Source: Buttiauxella massiliensis
GTDB taxonomy: Bacteria; Pseudomonadota; Gammaproteobacteria; Enterobacterales; Enterobacteriaceae
Assembly (NCBI RefSeq): GCF_902500225.1
Contig: NZ_LR722656.1
Location: 62,001-126,000, forward strand
Length of the DNA: 64,000 nucleotides
Direction: 5' to 3'
Each line of letters starts with the position of its first letter. Position 1 is the first letter of the stretch. The translations under genes and the position numbers were made by a program. This document shows positions 11,494-23,829 of this stretch, one piece after another. A model generated the notes under the pieces. That model saw nothing but the letters and a program-made list of their open reading frames with translations, searched no databases and was not told the origin of the DNA.

Positions 11494-12557
11494 GTAATCA
11501 AACCCGGCGGTTAATGGTGATGGCAGGCGGGACTGGCGGGCATGTGTTCCCGGGTCTTGCAGTGGCTCATCATTTAATGGCTCAGGGCTGGCAAGTACGC
11601 TGGCTCGGAACCGCCGATCGTATGGAAGCTGACTTAGTTCCTAAGCATGGGATTGAGATCGATTTTATTCGTATTTCAGGCTTACGTGGCAAAGGCCTGA
11701 AAGCAATGTTGCTGGCGCCGGTTCGTATTTTCAATGCCTGGCGTCAAGCGCGGGCCATCATGAAAGCCTATCGTCCGGACGTGGTTCTGGGGATGGGTGG
11801 TTATGTGTCAGGTCCTGGTGGTCTGGCGGCATGGTCACTGGGTATTCCGGTGGTGTTGCATGAGCAAAACGGTATTGCCGGGTTAACCAACAAATGGCTG
11901 TCAAAGATCGCTAAAAAAGTGATGCAGGCGTTTCCGGGGGCATTCCCAAATGCTGACGTAGTGGGCAACCCGGTACGTACCGATGTGCTGGCTTTACCAT
12001 TGCCACGAGAACGTTTTGCCGGGCGAGAAGGCCCTGTGCGGGTATTAGTTGTTGGTGGTTCTCAGGGCGCGCGCGTGCTGAACCAGACCATCCCGCAAGT
12101 TGCCGGTCGCCTGGGCGATGCTGTCACCATTTGGCACCAGAGTGGCAAAGGTGGCGAAGAGTTTGTAAAGCAAGGTTATGCAGACGCAGGACAGTCGCAG
12201 CATAAAGTAACCGAATTTATTGATGATATGGCCGCCGCGTATGCGTGGGCCGATGTCGTGGTCTGTCGCTCCGGTGCATTAACCGTTAGTGAAGTCGCGG
12301 CCGCAGGGTTACCTGCACTGTTTGTTCCCTTCCAGCACAAAGACCGGCAGCAATACTGGAATGCGCTGCCGTTGGAAAAAGCTGGAGCGGCAAAAATACT
12401 GGAGCAACCGCAGTTTACCGTGGATGCCGTTACCCAAACTCTCGCCGGGTGGGACAGAGCAACGTTATTGGCAATGGCCGAGCGTGCGCGTGCTGTATCC
12501 ATTCCTGATGCCACAGAGCGGGTAGCAAAAGAAGTGAGCGCCGCAGCACTGGCGTAA
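11490..12557 (+). CDS. murG: Lipid II synthase MurG
   Basis: 355-residue GT28 glycosyltransferase, peripheral on the inner face of the cytoplasmic membrane. It transfers GlcNAc from UDP-GlcNAc to lipid I. The N-terminal glycine-rich loop [10 protein letters not shown], the second G-loop [11 protein letters not shown] and the donor-site HEQNG motif are present. It overlaps ftsW by four bases. A 67-base gap, the first real gap in the cluster, separates it from murC. Confidence 0.97.
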   Translation: MSNQTRRLMVMAGGTGGHVFPGLAVAHHLMAQGWQVRWLGTADRMEADLVPKHGIEIDFIRISGLRGKGLKAMLLAPVRIFNAWRQARAIMKAYRPDVVLGMGGYVSGPGGLAAWSLGIPVVLHEQNGIAGLTNKWLSKIAKKVMQAFPGAFPNADVVGNPVRTDVLALPLPRERFAGREGPVRVLVVGGSQGARVLNQTIPQVAGRLGDAVTIWHQSGKGGEEFVKQGYADAGQSQHKVTEFIDDMAAAYAWADVVVCRSGALTVSEVAAAGLPALFVPFQHKDRQQYWNALPLEKAGAAKILEQPQFTVDAVTQTLAGWDRATLLAMAERARAVSIPDATERVAKEVSAAALA

Positions 12558-12624
12558 TCATTGTGGGTGGCTGTGTTGCCCATGAATATTTGAAGTAATG
12601 GCGTTTGACGCTGCAGGTTAGAGA

Positions 12625-14100
12625 ATGAATACACAACAACTGGCGAAACTGCGTTCTATCGTGCCCGAGATGCGTCGCGTCCGGCACATTCACTTTGTTG
12701 GCATCGGCGGCGCCGGTATGGGCGGTATTGCCGAAGTTTTAGCTAACGAAGGTTACCAGATTAGTGGGTCTGATCTGGCTCCGAACCCGGTCACTCAACA
12801 GTTGTCGGCGCTGGGCGCCACGATTTATTTCAACCATCGCCCGGAAAACGTGCTTGATGCGAGCGTTGTGGTGGTTTCCACAGCTATCTCTATGGATAAC
12901 CCGGAAATTGTTGCAGCTCATGAAGCACGTATTCCTGTTATTCGTCGTGCCGAAATGCTGGCCGAGCTGATGCGCTTCCGCCATGGCATCGCGATTGCCG
13001 GTACGCACGGTAAAACGACCACTACGGCGATGATTTCTAGTATTTATGCAGAAGCAGGCCTCGATCCTACTTTTGTGAATGGCGGCCTGGTTAAAGCGGC
13101 AGGAACACATGCGCGTTTAGGTCACAGCCGTTACCTGATTGCAGAAGCAGATGAGAGTGATGCGTCATTCCTACACCTGCAACCAATGGTTTCTGTGGTC
13201 ACGAATATCGAAGCTGACCACATGGACACTTACCAGGGTGACTTCGAGAACTTAAAGCAGACGTTTATTAACTTCCTGCACAACTTACCGTTCTACGGCT
13301 TAGCTGTAATGTGTGTCGATGATCCGGTGATCCGCGAGTTGTTGCCGCGCGTAGGTCGCAAAATCACTACATACGGTTTTAGCGAAGATGCGGATGTGCG
13401 CATTGAAAGTTATCTGCAGAAAGGGGCTCAGGGCCACTTCACTATTTCGCGTCAGGATAAACCTGCGTTGCACGTTACCCTGAATGCACCTGGCCGCCAC
13501 AATGCATTAAATGCGGCTGCTGCGGTGTCTGTTGCCACAGAAGAAGGTATTGATGATGCCGATATTCTGCGTGCCCTGGAAAGCTTCCAGGGAACCGGAC
13601 GTCGCTTTGATTTCCTCGGCGAATACCCGCTAGCAGAAGTGAATGGTAAAGAAGGCAGCGCCATGCTGGTGGATGACTACGGTCACCATCCGACAGAGGT
13701 CGATGCAACCATTAAGGCGGCGCGCGCGGGCTGGCCGGATAAAAACCTGGTCATGATTTTCCAGCCACACCGTTTCACTCGTACCCGTGATTTGTACGAT
13801 GACTTTGCTAACGTATTGTCGCAAGTGGATTCATTGCTGATGCTGGACGTTTATTCTGCTGGCGAAGCTGCAATTCCCGGTGCTGATAGTCGTTCACTTT
13901 GCCGCACCATTCGTGGCCGTGGAAAAGTGGACCCGATTCTGGTCCCAGATGCCAGTCAGATCGCTGACGTTTTAGCACCCGTTTTGTCGGGAAATGACTT
14001 GATCCTGGTGCAAGGTGCAGGAAATGTTGGGAAAGTTGCCAGAAACCTGGCTGAATTTAAATTGCAGTCCCACACTAAGGAAGGAGACCAACATGGCTGA
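12625..14100 (+). CDS. murC: UDP-MurNAc:L-alanine ligase MurC
   Basis: 491-residue first Mur ligase, adding L-Ala to UDP-MurNAc. The N-terminal UDP-binding loop is [12 protein letters not shown], the ATP loop GTHGKTTTT is near residues 125-133, and the EADESDASF and [10 protein letters not shown] motifs follow. The ATG at 12625 follows AGGTTAGAGA, a weak ribosome site. The end overlaps ddlB by eight bases. Confidence 0.97.
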   Translation: MNTQQLAKLRSIVPEMRRVRHIHFVGIGGAGMGGIAEVLANEGYQISGSDLAPNPVTQQLSALGATIYFNHRPENVLDASVVVVSTAISMDNPEIVAAHEARIPVIRRAEMLAELMRFRHGIAIAGTHGKTTTTAMISSIYAEAGLDPTFVNGGLVKAAGTHARLGHSRYLIAEADESDASFLHLQPMVSVVTNIEADHMDTYQGDFENLKQTFINFLHNLPFYGLAVMCVDDPVIRELLPRVGRKITTYGFSEDADVRIESYLQKGAQGHFTISRQDKPALHVTLNAPGRHNALNAAAAVSVATEEGIDDADILRALESFQGTGRRFDFLGEYPLAEVNGKEGSAMLVDDYGHHPTEVDATIKAARAGWPDKNLVMIFQPHRFTRTRDLYDDFANVLSQVDSLLMLDVYSAGEAAIPGADSRSLCRTIRGRGKVDPILVPDASQIADVLAPVLSGNDLILVQGAGNVGKVARNLAEFKLQSHTKEGDQHG

Positions 14101-15013
14101 TAAAATCGCTGTCCTGCTGGGCGGTACTTCCGCTGAACGTGAGGTGTCATTGCAATCAGGTGCTGCAGTACTTGCAGGTCTTCGAGAAGCAGGAATTGAT
14201 GCACACGAAGTCGATCCTAAAAACACGCCAGTGACCGAGCTAAAAGCGCTGGGTTTTGACAAAGTATTTATTGCCTTACATGGTCGTGGCGGGGAAGACG
14301 GAACGCTGCAAGGATTGCTGGAATTCTTAAAGTTGCCGTACACCGGTAGCAGCGTGATGGCCTCTGCTGTCACTATGGATAAATTGCGTACCAAATTGCT
14401 GTGGAAAGGTGCAGATTTACCGGTTGCTCCGTGGGTTGCGTTAACTCGTCGTGATGTTGAAGCGGGCATTCATGCAACCACAATTGAACGCATCGCAAGC
14501 TTAGGGCTACCTGTCATCGTTAAGCCAAGCCGTGAAGGCTCAAGCGTTGGTATGTCTAAGGTTGATAACGTTGCAGTACTGCCCGCAGCGCTTGAATTAG
14601 CCTTCGAACATGACGAAGAAGTGCTCATTGAGAAATGGTTAAGTGGCCCTGAGTACACGGTTGCGATTCTTGGCGAAGAAATATTACCGTCAATTCGTAT
14701 CCAACCCGCTGGAATTTTCTATGATTATGAGGCGAAGTATCTCTCTGATGAGACACAATATTTCTGCCCGAGCGGTTTAATTGAGCAGCGCGAGCAAGAA
14801 TTGCAGGCTTTAGTGCTGCAAGCCTGGCAAGTTTTGGGCTGCAGTGGCTGGGGGCGCGTAGACGTCATGCTAGATAGCGACGGTCAGTTTTATCTGCTTG
14901 AGGTTAATACCTCTCCGGGTATGACCAGCCATAGTCTTGTGCCAATGGCAGCACGTCAGGCAGGTATGACGTTCTCTCAACTGGTAGTGCGTATTCTGGA
15001 GTTGGCAGACTGA
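14093..15013 (+). CDS. ddlB: D-alanine--D-alanine ligase DdlB
   Basis: 306-residue ATP-grasp ligase making the D-Ala-D-Ala substrate of MurF; target of D-cycloserine. The start at 14093 ([19 protein letters not shown]) has a strong AAGGAGA site inside the murC end and gives the standard length; an upstream in-frame ATG at 14015 is rejected because it would read through the murC 3' end. Motifs include HGRGGEDGT, the [11 protein letters not shown] loop and the C-terminal [12 protein letters not shown] metal site. In E. coli, promoters for ftsQAZ lie within ddlB; I did not identify them here. Confidence 0.97.
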   Translation: MADKIAVLLGGTSAEREVSLQSGAAVLAGLREAGIDAHEVDPKNTPVTELKALGFDKVFIALHGRGGEDGTLQGLLEFLKLPYTGSSVMASAVTMDKLRTKLLWKGADLPVAPWVALTRRDVEAGIHATTIERIASLGLPVIVKPSREGSSVGMSKVDNVAVLPAALELAFEHDEEVLIEKWLSGPEYTVAILGEEILPSIRIQPAGIFYDYEAKYLSDETQYFCPSGLIEQREQELQALVLQAWQVLGCSGWGRVDVMLDSDGQFYLLEVNTSPGMTSHSLVPMAARQAGMTFSQLVVRILELAD

Positions 15014-15014
15014 T

Positions 15015-15851
15015 ATGTCGCAAGCAGCTCTGAATACGCGTAATCGCCAGGAAGAAGAAGAAACCAGTTCTCGTCGCAGTAATGGTGGGCGACTGGCCGG
15101 GATAATTTTCCTGAGCGCAGTACTCTTTACGGTATTTATCGGCGGCTGGATTGTGGTCGGCTGGATGGAAGATGCTCAGCGCCTGCCGCTATCGAAGTTG
15201 GTGGTTACTGGTGAACGGCATTACACCCGTAACGATGATATTCGTCAGTCAATTCTGGCACTTGGGCCCCCTGGCACCTTTATGACCCAGGATGTGAATA
15301 TCATCCAGCAGCAAATTGAACGCTTGCCATGGATTAAGCAGGCGAGTGTAAGAAAGCAGTGGCCCGACGAATTGAAGATTCATCTGGTTGAATATGTGCC
15401 CATCGCGCGCTGGAATGATCAGCATATGATTGATGCGCAAGGAAATTCGTTTAGTGTTCCTGCAGAACGTTCTGCAAAGCAGACTTTACCTATGTTATCC
15501 GGGCCAGAAGGCAGTGAAGGTGAAGTGTTGGAAGGCTTCCGCGACATGGGTGCAGTGTTGGCAAAGGATAAATTTACGTTGAAAGAAGCGGCGATGACCG
15601 CTCGTCGCTCCTGGCAATTGACGTTGAATAATGGCATTAAGCTCAACTTGGGCCGGGGCGATACGATGAAACGCTTGAGTCGCTTTGTGGAACTTTACCC
15701 TGTTCTGCAGCAGCAAGAGCAAGCCGACAACAAAAGGATTAGTTATGTCGACTTGCGTTATGACTCAGGCGCGGCAGTAGGCTGGCAGCCTGCTCCCGTA
15801 ACAGAACAACCTAATCCTAATCAGCAACAGAATCAGGCACAGGCAGAATAA
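15015..15851 (+). CDS. ftsQ: Cell division protein FtsQ
   Basis: 278-residue bitopic protein that links early and late divisome parts through the FtsQLB complex. A charged cytoplasmic tail is followed by one membrane segment at about residues 27-49 ([19 protein letters not shown]), then a POTRA domain and a beta domain. The C-terminal tail is glutamine/asparagine-rich ([13 protein letters not shown]). Slightly longer than the 276 residues of E. coli because of small tail and N-terminal differences. One base separates it from ddlB. Confidence 0.96.
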   Translation: MSQAALNTRNRQEEEETSSRRSNGGRLAGIIFLSAVLFTVFIGGWIVVGWMEDAQRLPLSKLVVTGERHYTRNDDIRQSILALGPPGTFMTQDVNIIQQQIERLPWIKQASVRKQWPDELKIHLVEYVPIARWNDQHMIDAQGNSFSVPAERSAKQTLPMLSGPEGSEGEVLEGFRDMGAVLAKDKFTLKEAAMTARRSWQLTLNNGIKLNLGRGDTMKRLSRFVELYPVLQQQEQADNKRISYVDLRYDSGAAVGWQPAPVTEQPNPNQQQNQAQAE

Positions 15852-15853
15852 CA

Positions 15854-17110
15854 ATGATCAAGGCGACGGACAGAAAACTGGTAGTAGGACTGGAGATCGG
15901 TACCGCAAAGGTTGCCGCTTTAGTAGGGGAAGTTCTGCCTGACGGTATGGTCAATATTATTGGCGTGGGCAGTTGCCCATCGCGTGGTATGGACAAAGGT
16001 GGCGTAAACGATCTTGAGTCAGTCGTTAAATGCGTTCAACGTGCGATAGACCAAGCCGAGTTGATGGCTGATTGCCAGATATCTTCGGTCTACCTTGCGC
16101 TGTCAGGTAAGCATATTAGCTGTCAAAACGAGATTGGTATGGTGCCAATTTCTGAAGAAGAAGTGACGCAGGAAGACGTTGAGAACGTTGTTCATACCGC
16201 AAAGTCGGTGCGCGTACGTGACGAACATCGTGTTTTGCATGTAATCCCGCAAGAATACGCGATTGACTACCAGGAAGGCATCAAAAATCCTGTAGGTTTA
16301 TCGGGTGTCCGAATGCAGGCTAAAGTGCACTTGATTACTTGCCACAACGATATGGCCAAAAACATCGTCAAAGCTGTTGAACGATGTGGTCTTAAAGTTG
16401 ACCAACTGATTTTTGCAGGTCTTGCAGCGAGCTATGCAGTATTGACCGAAGATGAACGTGAATTAGGGGTCTGCGTAGTCGATGTCGGTGGTGGTACTAT
16501 GGACATCGCGGTTTACACTGGCGGCGCATTACGCCACACCAAAGTTATCCCTTATGCCGGGAATGTGGTGACCAGTGATATCGCATATGCTTTCGGCACT
16601 CCGCCGAGTGATGCTGAAGCCATTAAAGTGCGCCATGGGTGCGCGCTGGGTTCGATAGTAGGTAAAGACGAAAACGTTGAAGTGCCAAGCGTAGGTGGAC
16701 GTCCACCGCGTAGCCTACAACGCCAGACGCTTGCAGAAGTTATCGAGCCTCGTTATACCGAATTATTGAACCTGGTAAACGAAGAGATTTTGCAGTTACA
16801 AGAACAACTTCGCCAGCAAGGTGTGAAGCACCACCTGGCCGCTGGGATTGTTCTGACAGGTGGTGCCGCGCAAATCGAAGGGCTGGCTGCCTGTGCACAA
16901 CGGGTGTTCCATACGCAAGTACGTATCGGGCAACCGCTTAATATTACAGGCCTGACTGATTATGCCCAGGAGTCTTATTACTCCACAGCAGTCGGCTTGC
17001 TGCACTACGGGAAAGAAACACATCTCAGTGGTGAAGCAGAAGTGGAAAAACGAACCTCTGTCGGCTCATGGATTAAACGAATCAACAGCTGGCTGAGAAA
17101 AGAGTTTTAA
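15854..17110 (+). CDS. ftsA: Cell division protein FtsA
   Basis: 418-residue actin-like ATPase that tethers FtsZ filaments to the membrane. The actin-fold phosphate loops GLEIGTAKVAAL near the N terminus and DVGGGTMDIAVY in the centre are intact. The C-terminal amphipathic membrane-targeting helix (SWIKRINSWLRKEF) is conserved. It starts two bases after ftsQ. Confidence 0.97.
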   Translation: MIKATDRKLVVGLEIGTAKVAALVGEVLPDGMVNIIGVGSCPSRGMDKGGVNDLESVVKCVQRAIDQAELMADCQISSVYLALSGKHISCQNEIGMVPISEEEVTQEDVENVVHTAKSVRVRDEHRVLHVIPQEYAIDYQEGIKNPVGLSGVRMQAKVHLITCHNDMAKNIVKAVERCGLKVDQLIFAGLAASYAVLTEDERELGVCVVDVGGGTMDIAVYTGGALRHTKVIPYAGNVVTSDIAYAFGTPPSDAEAIKVRHGCALGSIVGKDENVEVPSVGGRPPRSLQRQTLAEVIEPRYTELLNLVNEEILQLQEQLRQQGVKHHLAAGIVLTGGAAQIEGLAACAQRVFHTQVRIGQPLNITGLTDYAQESYYSTAVGLLHYGKETHLSGEAEVEKRTSVGSWIKRINSWLRKEF

Positions 17111-17173
17111 TTTTTATAAGAGACCAGACAAAATTAGCGGTCTCAGGCGACAGGCACAAAACGGAGAGAAACT

Positions 17174-18325
17174 ATGTTTGAACCTATGGAACTGACCAAC
17201 GACGCGGTGATTAAAGTCATCGGCGTCGGTGGTGGCGGCGGTAATGCCGTTGAACACATGGTGCGTGAACGCATCGAAGGTGTTGAATTCTTTGCAGTGA
17301 ATACTGATGCTCAAGCGTTACGTAAAACTGCTGTAGGCCAGACTATCCAGATTGGTAATGGTATTACCAAAGGTCTGGGAGCTGGAGCGAACCCTGAAGT
17401 GGGTCGTACCGCTGCGGAAGAAGACCGCGACGCGTTACGTGCGGCCCTTGAAGGCGCAGACATGGTATTTATCGCTGCAGGTATGGGCGGTGGTACAGGT
17501 ACAGGTGCTGCACCTGTAGTTGCAGAGGTTGCTAAAGATCTGGGCATTCTGACCGTTGCTGTTGTGACTAAGCCATTCAATTTCGAAGGCAAGAAGCGCA
17601 TGGCATTCGCGGAGCAGGGTATTGCTGAGCTCTCTAAGCACGTCGACTCCTTGATCACCATCCCTAACGACAAATTGTTGAAAGTGCTGGGCCGTGGTAT
17701 TTCTTTGCTTGACGCTTTTGGCGCAGCAAACGATGTGCTCAAAGGCGCAGTGCAGGGTATCGCAGAACTGATTACTCGTCCGGGCCTGATGAACGTCGAC
17801 TTTGCTGACGTGCGCACCGTAATGTCCGAAATGGGTTATGCCATGATGGGCTCTGGTGTTGCAAGTGGCGAAGACCGTGCTGAAGAAGCGGCAGAAATGG
17901 CGATTTCCAGCCCACTGTTGGAAGACATCGATCTGTCCGGCGCTCGTGGCGTTCTGGTCAACATCACCGCTGGCTTCGACCTGCGTCTGGATGAGTTCGA
18001 AACTGTGGGTAACACCATTCGTGCGTTCGCATCTGATAACGCGACTGTGGTTATCGGTACTTCTCTGGACCCAGAGATGAACGACGAACTGCGTGTAACT
18101 GTTGTTGCAACCGGTATTGGCATGGACAAACGTCCAGAAATTACCCTGGTTACTAACAAGCAGACTCAGCAACCAGTTATGGATCGCTACCAACAACACG
18201 GTATGGCTCCGCTTCAGCAAGAGCAGAAACCTGTTGCCAAGGTAGTTAATGACAATACGCCACAAACGACGAAAGAGCCTGATTATCTGGATATTCCAGC
18301 GTTTTTGCGCAAGCAAGCTGATTAA
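17174..18325 (+). CDS. ftsZ: Cell division GTPase FtsZ
   Basis: 383-residue tubulin homologue that forms the Z ring. The GTP signature [10 protein letters not shown] lies near residues 104-113, the T7 synergy loop [11 protein letters not shown] near 207-217, and the C-terminal peptide [14 protein letters not shown] that binds FtsA and ZipA is intact. The 63-base gap after ftsA holds a small hairpin (GAGACC at 17120-17125 with GGTCTC at 17139-17144), and a good ribosome site GGAGAG precedes the ATG. Last gene of the dcw block. Confidence 0.98.
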   Translation: MFEPMELTNDAVIKVIGVGGGGGNAVEHMVRERIEGVEFFAVNTDAQALRKTAVGQTIQIGNGITKGLGAGANPEVGRTAAEEDRDALRAALEGADMVFIAAGMGGGTGTGAAPVVAEVAKDLGILTVAVVTKPFNFEGKKRMAFAEQGIAELSKHVDSLITIPNDKLLKVLGRGISLLDAFGAANDVLKGAVQGIAELITRPGLMNVDFADVRTVMSEMGYAMMGSGVASGEDRAEEAAEMAISSPLLEDIDLSGARGVLVNITAGFDLRLDEFETVGNTIRAFASDNATVVIGTSLDPEMNDELRVTVVATGIGMDKRPEITLVTNKQTQQPVMDRYQQHGMAPLQQEQKPVAKVVNDNTPQTTKEPDYLDIPAFLRKQAD

Positions 18326-18404
18326 GAATAAACCGGAATTTGGGGAACTGCGCTCTTTGTGCTAAACTGGCCCACCGATTGTGATATACACTTCGGTTGG
18401 ATAG

Positions 18405-19343
<939 letters not shown>

Positions 19344-19351
19344 CACCAGAA

Positions 19352-19870
19352 TTATTTATTGCGACTGGTTTCATTGGTACTCTCTCCGGCCAATGATGCC
19401 AGTCGTTCTATTATTGCCTTCAGTTTCTCAGGGCTACGTTCAGCCACCATTCTTAATGCCTCTGCACTTTGCTGACTCAGAACTCTGTTAACCCCTTCAG
19501 TTTTCCCCTTCACTGTTTGAATGCTGTTTTCTTGTACTGATTCTTGCCCAATTGCAGCCAGTGATGGATTAATCCTGATGTCGATTGATGTCAATGATGG
19601 TAATATTTGTGCACGTAATGCACTCAGTAGCGTGGCTTGTTCATAGCGTAAACGCATCAACCAGCTAGCATTTGCAGTTTCAAGTACGAGAATGCCTTGT
19701 CGGAAATTTGCTACCCGGCACCAGGGATGTAGTTGAGCGGGTAATATCCCTTTCACAGCCCTGTTGAGCCTAAGTAGTGCAGTTGCGCGTTGTTGCACGT
19801 TTTGCAACACGCTTTCGGCTCCAGCATCATCGAACAAATGATCTAAAGATTGTGGGCGACTATCACGCAT
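19352..19870 (-). CDS. DciA-like (DUF721) helicase-loader family protein
   Basis: 172-residue protein whose first about 100 residues match the DUF721/DciA family: the [26 protein letters not shown] segment is rendered here as residues 28-53, followed by the typical [17 protein letters not shown] core at about 60-76. DciA is the ancestral bacterial loader/operator of the replicative helicase DnaB. The C-terminal 70 residues look disordered and charged. It is on the minus strand, convergent with lpxC (8-base gap) and divergent from secM (22-base gap). A GGAGC site lies upstream of the ATG. E. coli K-12 has no gene here and uses phage-derived DnaC; whether this copy still functions in replication is unknown. 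Family call is from sequence pattern, not a profile search. Confidence 0.8.
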   Translation of the reverse strand: MRDSRPQSLDHLFDDAGAESVLQNVQQRATALLRLNRAVKGILPAQLHPWCRVANFRQGILVLETANASWLMRLRYEQATLLSALRAQILPSLTSIDIRINPSLAAIGQESVQENSIQTVKGKTEGVNRVLSQQSAEALRMVAERSPEKLKAIIERLASLAGESTNETSRNK

Positions 19871-19892
19871 ACATAATGCTCCGGCGGATAAA

Positions 19893-20399
19893 GTGATTGG
19901 TATTCTAAATTGTTGGCGACAGTTTGGCAGACGTTATTTCTGGCCGCATCTCTTATTAGGGATGGTCGCGGCGAGTTTTGGTATGCCTGCTCTCAGCCAA
20001 AATACCGAGCCAACAGCCCCTGCTGAAACATCCACCAGCAGCCACGATTACCTCAACAAGGTCAGCTTCAATAGTCTGGCATTATTGCAGGAAAGTACCC
20101 GCCGACCATCATTTAGTGTCGATTACTGGCATCAGCATGCAATTCGAACTGTAATTCGTCACCTTTCTTTTGCAATGGCACCGCAAACGCAGCCAGCAGC
20201 ACAAGAGAATTTGCCACTTCAGGCACATAAACTCGCTTTACTGGACACGCTCAGTGCGCTGCTCACTCAGGAAAGCAAACCCCCAGTTATTGTGCGTAAT
20301 ACTGCACTTTGGCAATCGCCAGCTGTCGAGACTTTTAGTCCTGCCATTTGGATAAGCCAGGTCCAGGGTATCCGCGCTGGCCCACAACGCCTCAGCTAA
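19893..20399 (+). CDS. secM: Secretion monitor SecM
   Basis: 168-residue exported sensor whose own translation arrest controls secA. The start is GTG at 19893 giving [17 protein letters not shown], matching the family. A long signal sequence with core [16 protein letters not shown] directs it to Sec. The central part is divergent, but the block [16 protein letters not shown] and the C-terminal arrest peptide are conserved. When SecA pulls the chain, arrest is relieved; when secretion fails, the stalled ribosome exposes the secA ribosome site. It lies 67 bases upstream of secA. Confidence 0.95.
   Translation: MIGILNCWRQFGRRYFWPHLLLGMVAASFGMPALSQNTEPTAPAETSTSSHDYLNKVSFNSLALLQESTRRPSFSVDYWHQHAIRTVIRHLSFAMAPQTQPAAQENLPLQAHKLALLDTLSALLTQESKPPVIVRNTALWQSPAVETFSPAIWISQVQGIRAGPQRLS
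20334..20384 (+). promoter_or_regulatory. SecM translational arrest peptide
   Basis: Residues 148-164 read [17 protein letters not shown] and satisfy the established arrest pattern FxxxxWIxxxxGIRAGP at every fixed position. The variable positions differ from E. coli, which fits a selected nascent-chain code. Only four residues and a stop follow the terminal proline. Confidence 0.95.
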
Positions 20400-20466
20400 C
20401 TCCATTTCCTTTAATTATAACGTTATTTTTAGCTCTGCCCTGACGGTAGGCGTTTGAGAATTAATT

Positions 20467-23172
20467 ATGCTAATCAAATTATTAACTAAAGTTTTCGGTA
20501 GCCGTAACGACCGCACCCTGCGTCGTATGCGTAAAGTTGTCAATCTTATCAATAGCATGGAACCGGAAATTGAAAAACTTTCCGATGATGAATTAAAAGC
20601 AAAAACTGGCGAATTCCGTGCGCGCCTTGAGAAAGGTGAAGTGCTGGAGAATCTGATCCCAGAAGCTTTTGCTGTTGTTCGTGAGGCGAGTAAACGTGTA
20701 TTCGGCATGCGCCACTTCGACGTGCAGTTGCTCGGCGGTATGGTTCTGAACGAACGTTGTATCGCAGAGATGCGTACTGGTGAAGGTAAAACACTGACGG
20801 CTACTCTGCCTGCATACCTGAACGCCTTAAGTGGCCGTGGTGTTCACGTTGTTACCGTGAACGACTATCTGGCTCAGCGTGATGCTGAAAACAACCGTCC
20901 GCTGTTCGAATACCTGGGCTTGAGCGTTGGCATCAACTTGCCAAACATGCCTGCACCAGCAAAGCGTGAAGCTTATGCAGCAGACATCACTTACGGCACC
21001 AACAACGAATACGGCTTTGACTACCTGCGCGACAATATGGCATTCAGCCCTGAAGAACGCGTTCAGCGTAAACTGCACTATGCATTGGTGGATGAGGTTG
21101 ACTCAATTCTTATCGATGAAGCGCGTACGCCGCTGATTATCTCCGGCCCTGCTGAAGATAGCTCCGAAATGTACCGTAAAGTAAACAAAATCATCCCGAG
21201 CCTGATCCGTCAGGAAAAAGAAGATTCTGATACTTTCCAGGGTGAAGGCCACTTCTCTGTGGACGAAAAATCTCGTCAGGTAAACATTACTGAACGTGGT
21301 CTGGTACTGGTTGAAGAGTTGCTGGTTCAGGAAGGCATTATGGAAGAAGGCGAGTCTTTGTACTCCCCAACTAACATTATGCTGATGCACCACGTGACTG
21401 CTGCACTGCGTGCGCATGTTCTGTTCACCCGTGACGTTGACTACATCGTTAAAGATGGCGAAGTCATCATCGTTGATGAACACACCGGTCGTACCATGCA
21501 AGGTCGCCGCTGGTCTGATGGCCTGCATCAGGCTGTTGAAGCCAAAGAAGGCGTGGACATTCAGAACGAAAACCAGACGCTGGCATCCATCACCTTCCAG
21601 AACTACTTCCGTCTATATGAAAAACTGGCGGGTATGACGGGTACTGCGGATACCGAAGCGTTCGAATTCAGCTCTATCTACAAGCTCGATACCATCGTTG
21701 TGCCAACTAACCGCCCAATGATTCGTAAAGACATGCCTGATCTGGTCTACATGACTGAAGCAGACAAGATTGTCGCAATCATTGAAGATATTAAAGAGCG
21801 TACTACTAACGGTCAGCCTGTGCTGGTCGGTACCATTTCAATCGAGAAATCCGAAGTGGTTTCTGCTGAATTGACCAAAGCGGGAATCAAACACAACGTT
21901 CTGAATGCCAAGTTCCACGCTAACGAAGCGGGTATCGTTGCTCAGGCCGGTTATCCAGCCGCCGTGACCATCGCAACCAACATGGCAGGCCGTGGTACGG
22001 ATATCGTGTTGGGTGGTAGCTGGCAGGCAGAAGTTGCTGAGCTTGAAGACCCAACTCCTGAGCAAATCGCGCAGATTAAAGCTGAGTGGCAGATTCGTCA
22101 TGATGCGGTTCTGGCATCGGGTGGCTTGCACATCATTGGTACTGAGCGTCACGAATCTCGCCGTATCGACAACCAGCTCCGTGGCCGTTCCGGTCGCCAG
22201 GGTGATGCGGGTTCATCTCGTTTCTACCTGTCCATGGAAGATTCACTGATGCGTATTTTCGCATCGGATCGTGTTTCAGGCATGATGCGTAAACTCGGTA
22301 TGAAACCGGGCGAGGCGATTGAACACCCATGGGTTACTAAGGCAATTGCTAACGCCCAGCGTAAAGTTGAAAGCCGTAACTTCGATATCCGTAAACAGCT
22401 TCTGGAATATGATGATGTGGCCAACGATCAGCGTCGCGCGATCTACAGCCAGCGTAACGAATTGCTGGATGTGAGCGACGTTAGCGAAACCATCAACAGC
22501 ATCCGCGAAGACGTCTTTAAAGTGACTATCGACGCACACATTCCACCGCAATCACTGGAAGAAATGTGGGATGTTGAAGGTCTGGAAGAGCGCCTGAAAA
22601 ACGACTTTGATCTCGAGCTGCCAATTAAAGAGTGGCTGGATAAAGAGCCGGAGCTGCATGAAGAAACACTGCGTGAGCGTATTTTGCAAAACGCTATCGA
22701 AGTGTATCAGCGTAAAGAAGAAGTGGTTGGCGTTGAAATGATGCGTCACTTCGAAAAAGGCGTCATGTTGCAGACACTGGATTCACTGTGGAAAGAGCAC
22801 CTTGCGGCGATGGATTACCTGCGCCAGGGTATCCACTTGCGTGGCTATGCGCAAAAAGATCCTAAGCAAGAATACAAGCGTGAATCTTTCGCCATGTTTG
22901 CATCAATGCTTGAAGCGCTGAAATATGAAGTGATCAGTACGCTCAGCAAAGTGCAGGTTCGTATGCCTGAAGAAGTAGAGGCAATGGAGCAACAGCGTCG
23001 TGAAGAAGCCGAACGTTTGGCGCAGATGCAACAGTTGAGCCATCAGGATGCTGACACACTTGCTGCTGAAGAGTTGGCTGCGGAAACAGGTGAGCGCAAA
23101 GTGGGCCGTAACGATCCGTGCCCATGCGGTTCTGGTAAGAAATTCAAACAGTGTCATGGCCGTTTAAGCTAA
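20467..23172 (+). CDS. secA: Preprotein translocase ATPase SecA
   Basis: 901 residues, identical in length to E. coli SecA. It drives preproteins through SecYEG using ATP. The Walker A motif [10 protein letters not shown] is near residues 100-109, the DEAD-like [13 protein letters not shown] near 207-219, and the C-terminal SEC-C zinc site [14 protein letters not shown] binds SecB. The ribosome site TGAGAA is close to the ATG. Its expression is coupled to secM. Confidence 0.98.
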   Translation: MLIKLLTKVFGSRNDRTLRRMRKVVNLINSMEPEIEKLSDDELKAKTGEFRARLEKGEVLENLIPEAFAVVREASKRVFGMRHFDVQLLGGMVLNERCIAEMRTGEGKTLTATLPAYLNALSGRGVHVVTVNDYLAQRDAENNRPLFEYLGLSVGINLPNMPAPAKREAYAADITYGTNNEYGFDYLRDNMAFSPEERVQRKLHYALVDEVDSILIDEARTPLIISGPAEDSSEMYRKVNKIIPSLIRQEKEDSDTFQGEGHFSVDEKSRQVNITERGLVLVEELLVQEGIMEEGESLYSPTNIMLMHHVTAALRAHVLFTRDVDYIVKDGEVIIVDEHTGRTMQGRRWSDGLHQAVEAKEGVDIQNENQTLASITFQNYFRLYEKLAGMTGTADTEAFEFSSIYKLDTIVVPTNRPMIRKDMPDLVYMTEADKIVAIIEDIKERTTNGQPVLVGTISIEKSEVVSAELTKAGIKHNVLNAKFHANEAGIVAQAGYPAAVTIATNMAGRGTDIVLGGSWQAEVAELEDPTPEQIAQIKAEWQIRHDAVLASGGLHIIGTERHESRRIDNQLRGRSGRQGDAGSSRFYLSMEDSLMRIFASDRVSGMMRKLGMKPGEAIEHPWVTKAIANAQRKVESRNFDIRKQLLEYDDVANDQRRAIYSQRNELLDVSDVSETINSIREDVFKVTIDAHIPPQSLEEMWDVEGLEERLKNDFDLELPIKEWLDKEPELHEETLRERILQNAIEVYQRKEEVVGVEMMRHFEKGVMLQTLDSLWKEHLAAMDYLRQGIHLRGYAQKDPKQEYKRESFAMFASMLEALKYEVISTLSKVQVRMPEEVEAMEQQRREEAERLAQMQQLSHQDADTLAAEELAAETGERKVGRNDPCPCGSGKKFKQCHGRLS

Positions 23173-23190
23173 GAACGTAATTGTCGATAA

Positions 23191-23215
23191 AGGCGCAGCT
23201 TGCTGCGCCTTTTTT
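23191..23215 (+). terminator. Rho-independent terminator after secA
   Basis: Perfect 8-bp GC-rich stem (AGGCGCAG / CTGCGCCT) with loop CTTG, followed by a run of T. It ends 20 bases before mutT, so mutT is at least partly separated from secMA. Confidence 0.9.
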
Positions 23216-23236
23216 CTATGGAGCAGCTGCACAAAA

Positions 23237-23626
23237 ATGAAACAACTCGAAATCGCCGTTGGCATAATCCGCAATCAAGCGGGTGAAATTTTCATTACTC
23301 AAAGAGCGGCTGATGCGCATATGGCCAATAAGCTTGAGTTTCCCGGTGGGAAGATTGAAGCCGATGAAACGCCTGAACAAGCATTAGTCCGTGAGCTTCA
23401 GGAAGAAACAGGTATTACAGCCACTGATTTCACGCTGTTTGATAAACTGGCTTACCAGTTCCCGGATAGGCATATCACACTGTGGTTTTTCATGGTGGAA
23501 AGCTGGGAAGGCGAGCCGTGGGGAAAAGAAGGGCAACCGGGTCAATGGATTGCGCAAAATGCGCTGGTGGCGTCAGATTTTCCACCAGCTAATGAACCGG
23601 TAATTAGCAAACTACAGCAAGATTAA
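23237..23626 (+). CDS. mutT: 8-oxo-dGTP diphosphatase MutT
   Basis: 129-residue Nudix hydrolase that removes 8-oxo-dGTP and prevents A:T to C:G changes. The full Nudix box runs from G38 to I60 (starting [12 protein letters not shown] and ending RELQEETGI), with all catalytic glutamates present. The stop overlaps the stop of the opposing yacG by four bases. A GGAG motif lies rather far (about 14 bases) from the ATG. Confidence 0.96.
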   Translation: MKQLEIAVGIIRNQAGEIFITQRAADAHMANKLEFPGGKIEADETPEQALVRELQEETGITATDFTLFDKLAYQFPDRHITLWFFMVESWEGEPWGKEGQPGQWIAQNALVASDFPPANEPVISKLQQD

Positions 23627-23820
23627 CGCAGATCTTCTTCACTCCAGTCGTCGCTTTCTGATAAATCGCCGCTGCTAGGAATTCGTTTTTCCTCGGCGGC
23701 CCATTCACCTAAGTCAATCAACTGGCAGCGTTTGCAGCAAAATGGGCGATATGGGCTGGTTTCATCCCAGATGACAACTTTACCGCAGCCCGGGCAATTC
23801 ACTTTTATTGTTTCAGTCAT
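23623..23820 (-). CDS. yacG: DNA gyrase inhibitor YacG
   Basis: 65-residue zinc protein that binds GyrB and inhibits gyrase in E. coli. The four zinc cysteines C9, C12, C28 and C32 are present (CPGC and CCKRC motifs), followed by an acidic flexible tail ([12 protein letters not shown]). It is the last gene of the coaE-zapD-yacG operon, nine bases after zapD. Confidence 0.95.
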   Translation of the reverse strand: MTETIKVNCPGCGKVVIWDETSPYRPFCCKRCQLIDLGEWAAEEKRIPSSGDLSESDDWSEEDLR

Positions 23821-23829
23821 ATTCGCTCC

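Noticed and set aside
17435-18316. 293-codon minus-strand open frame opposite ftsZ
   Set aside because: Composition is that of reverse-complemented ftsZ and no start signal or homology is visible.
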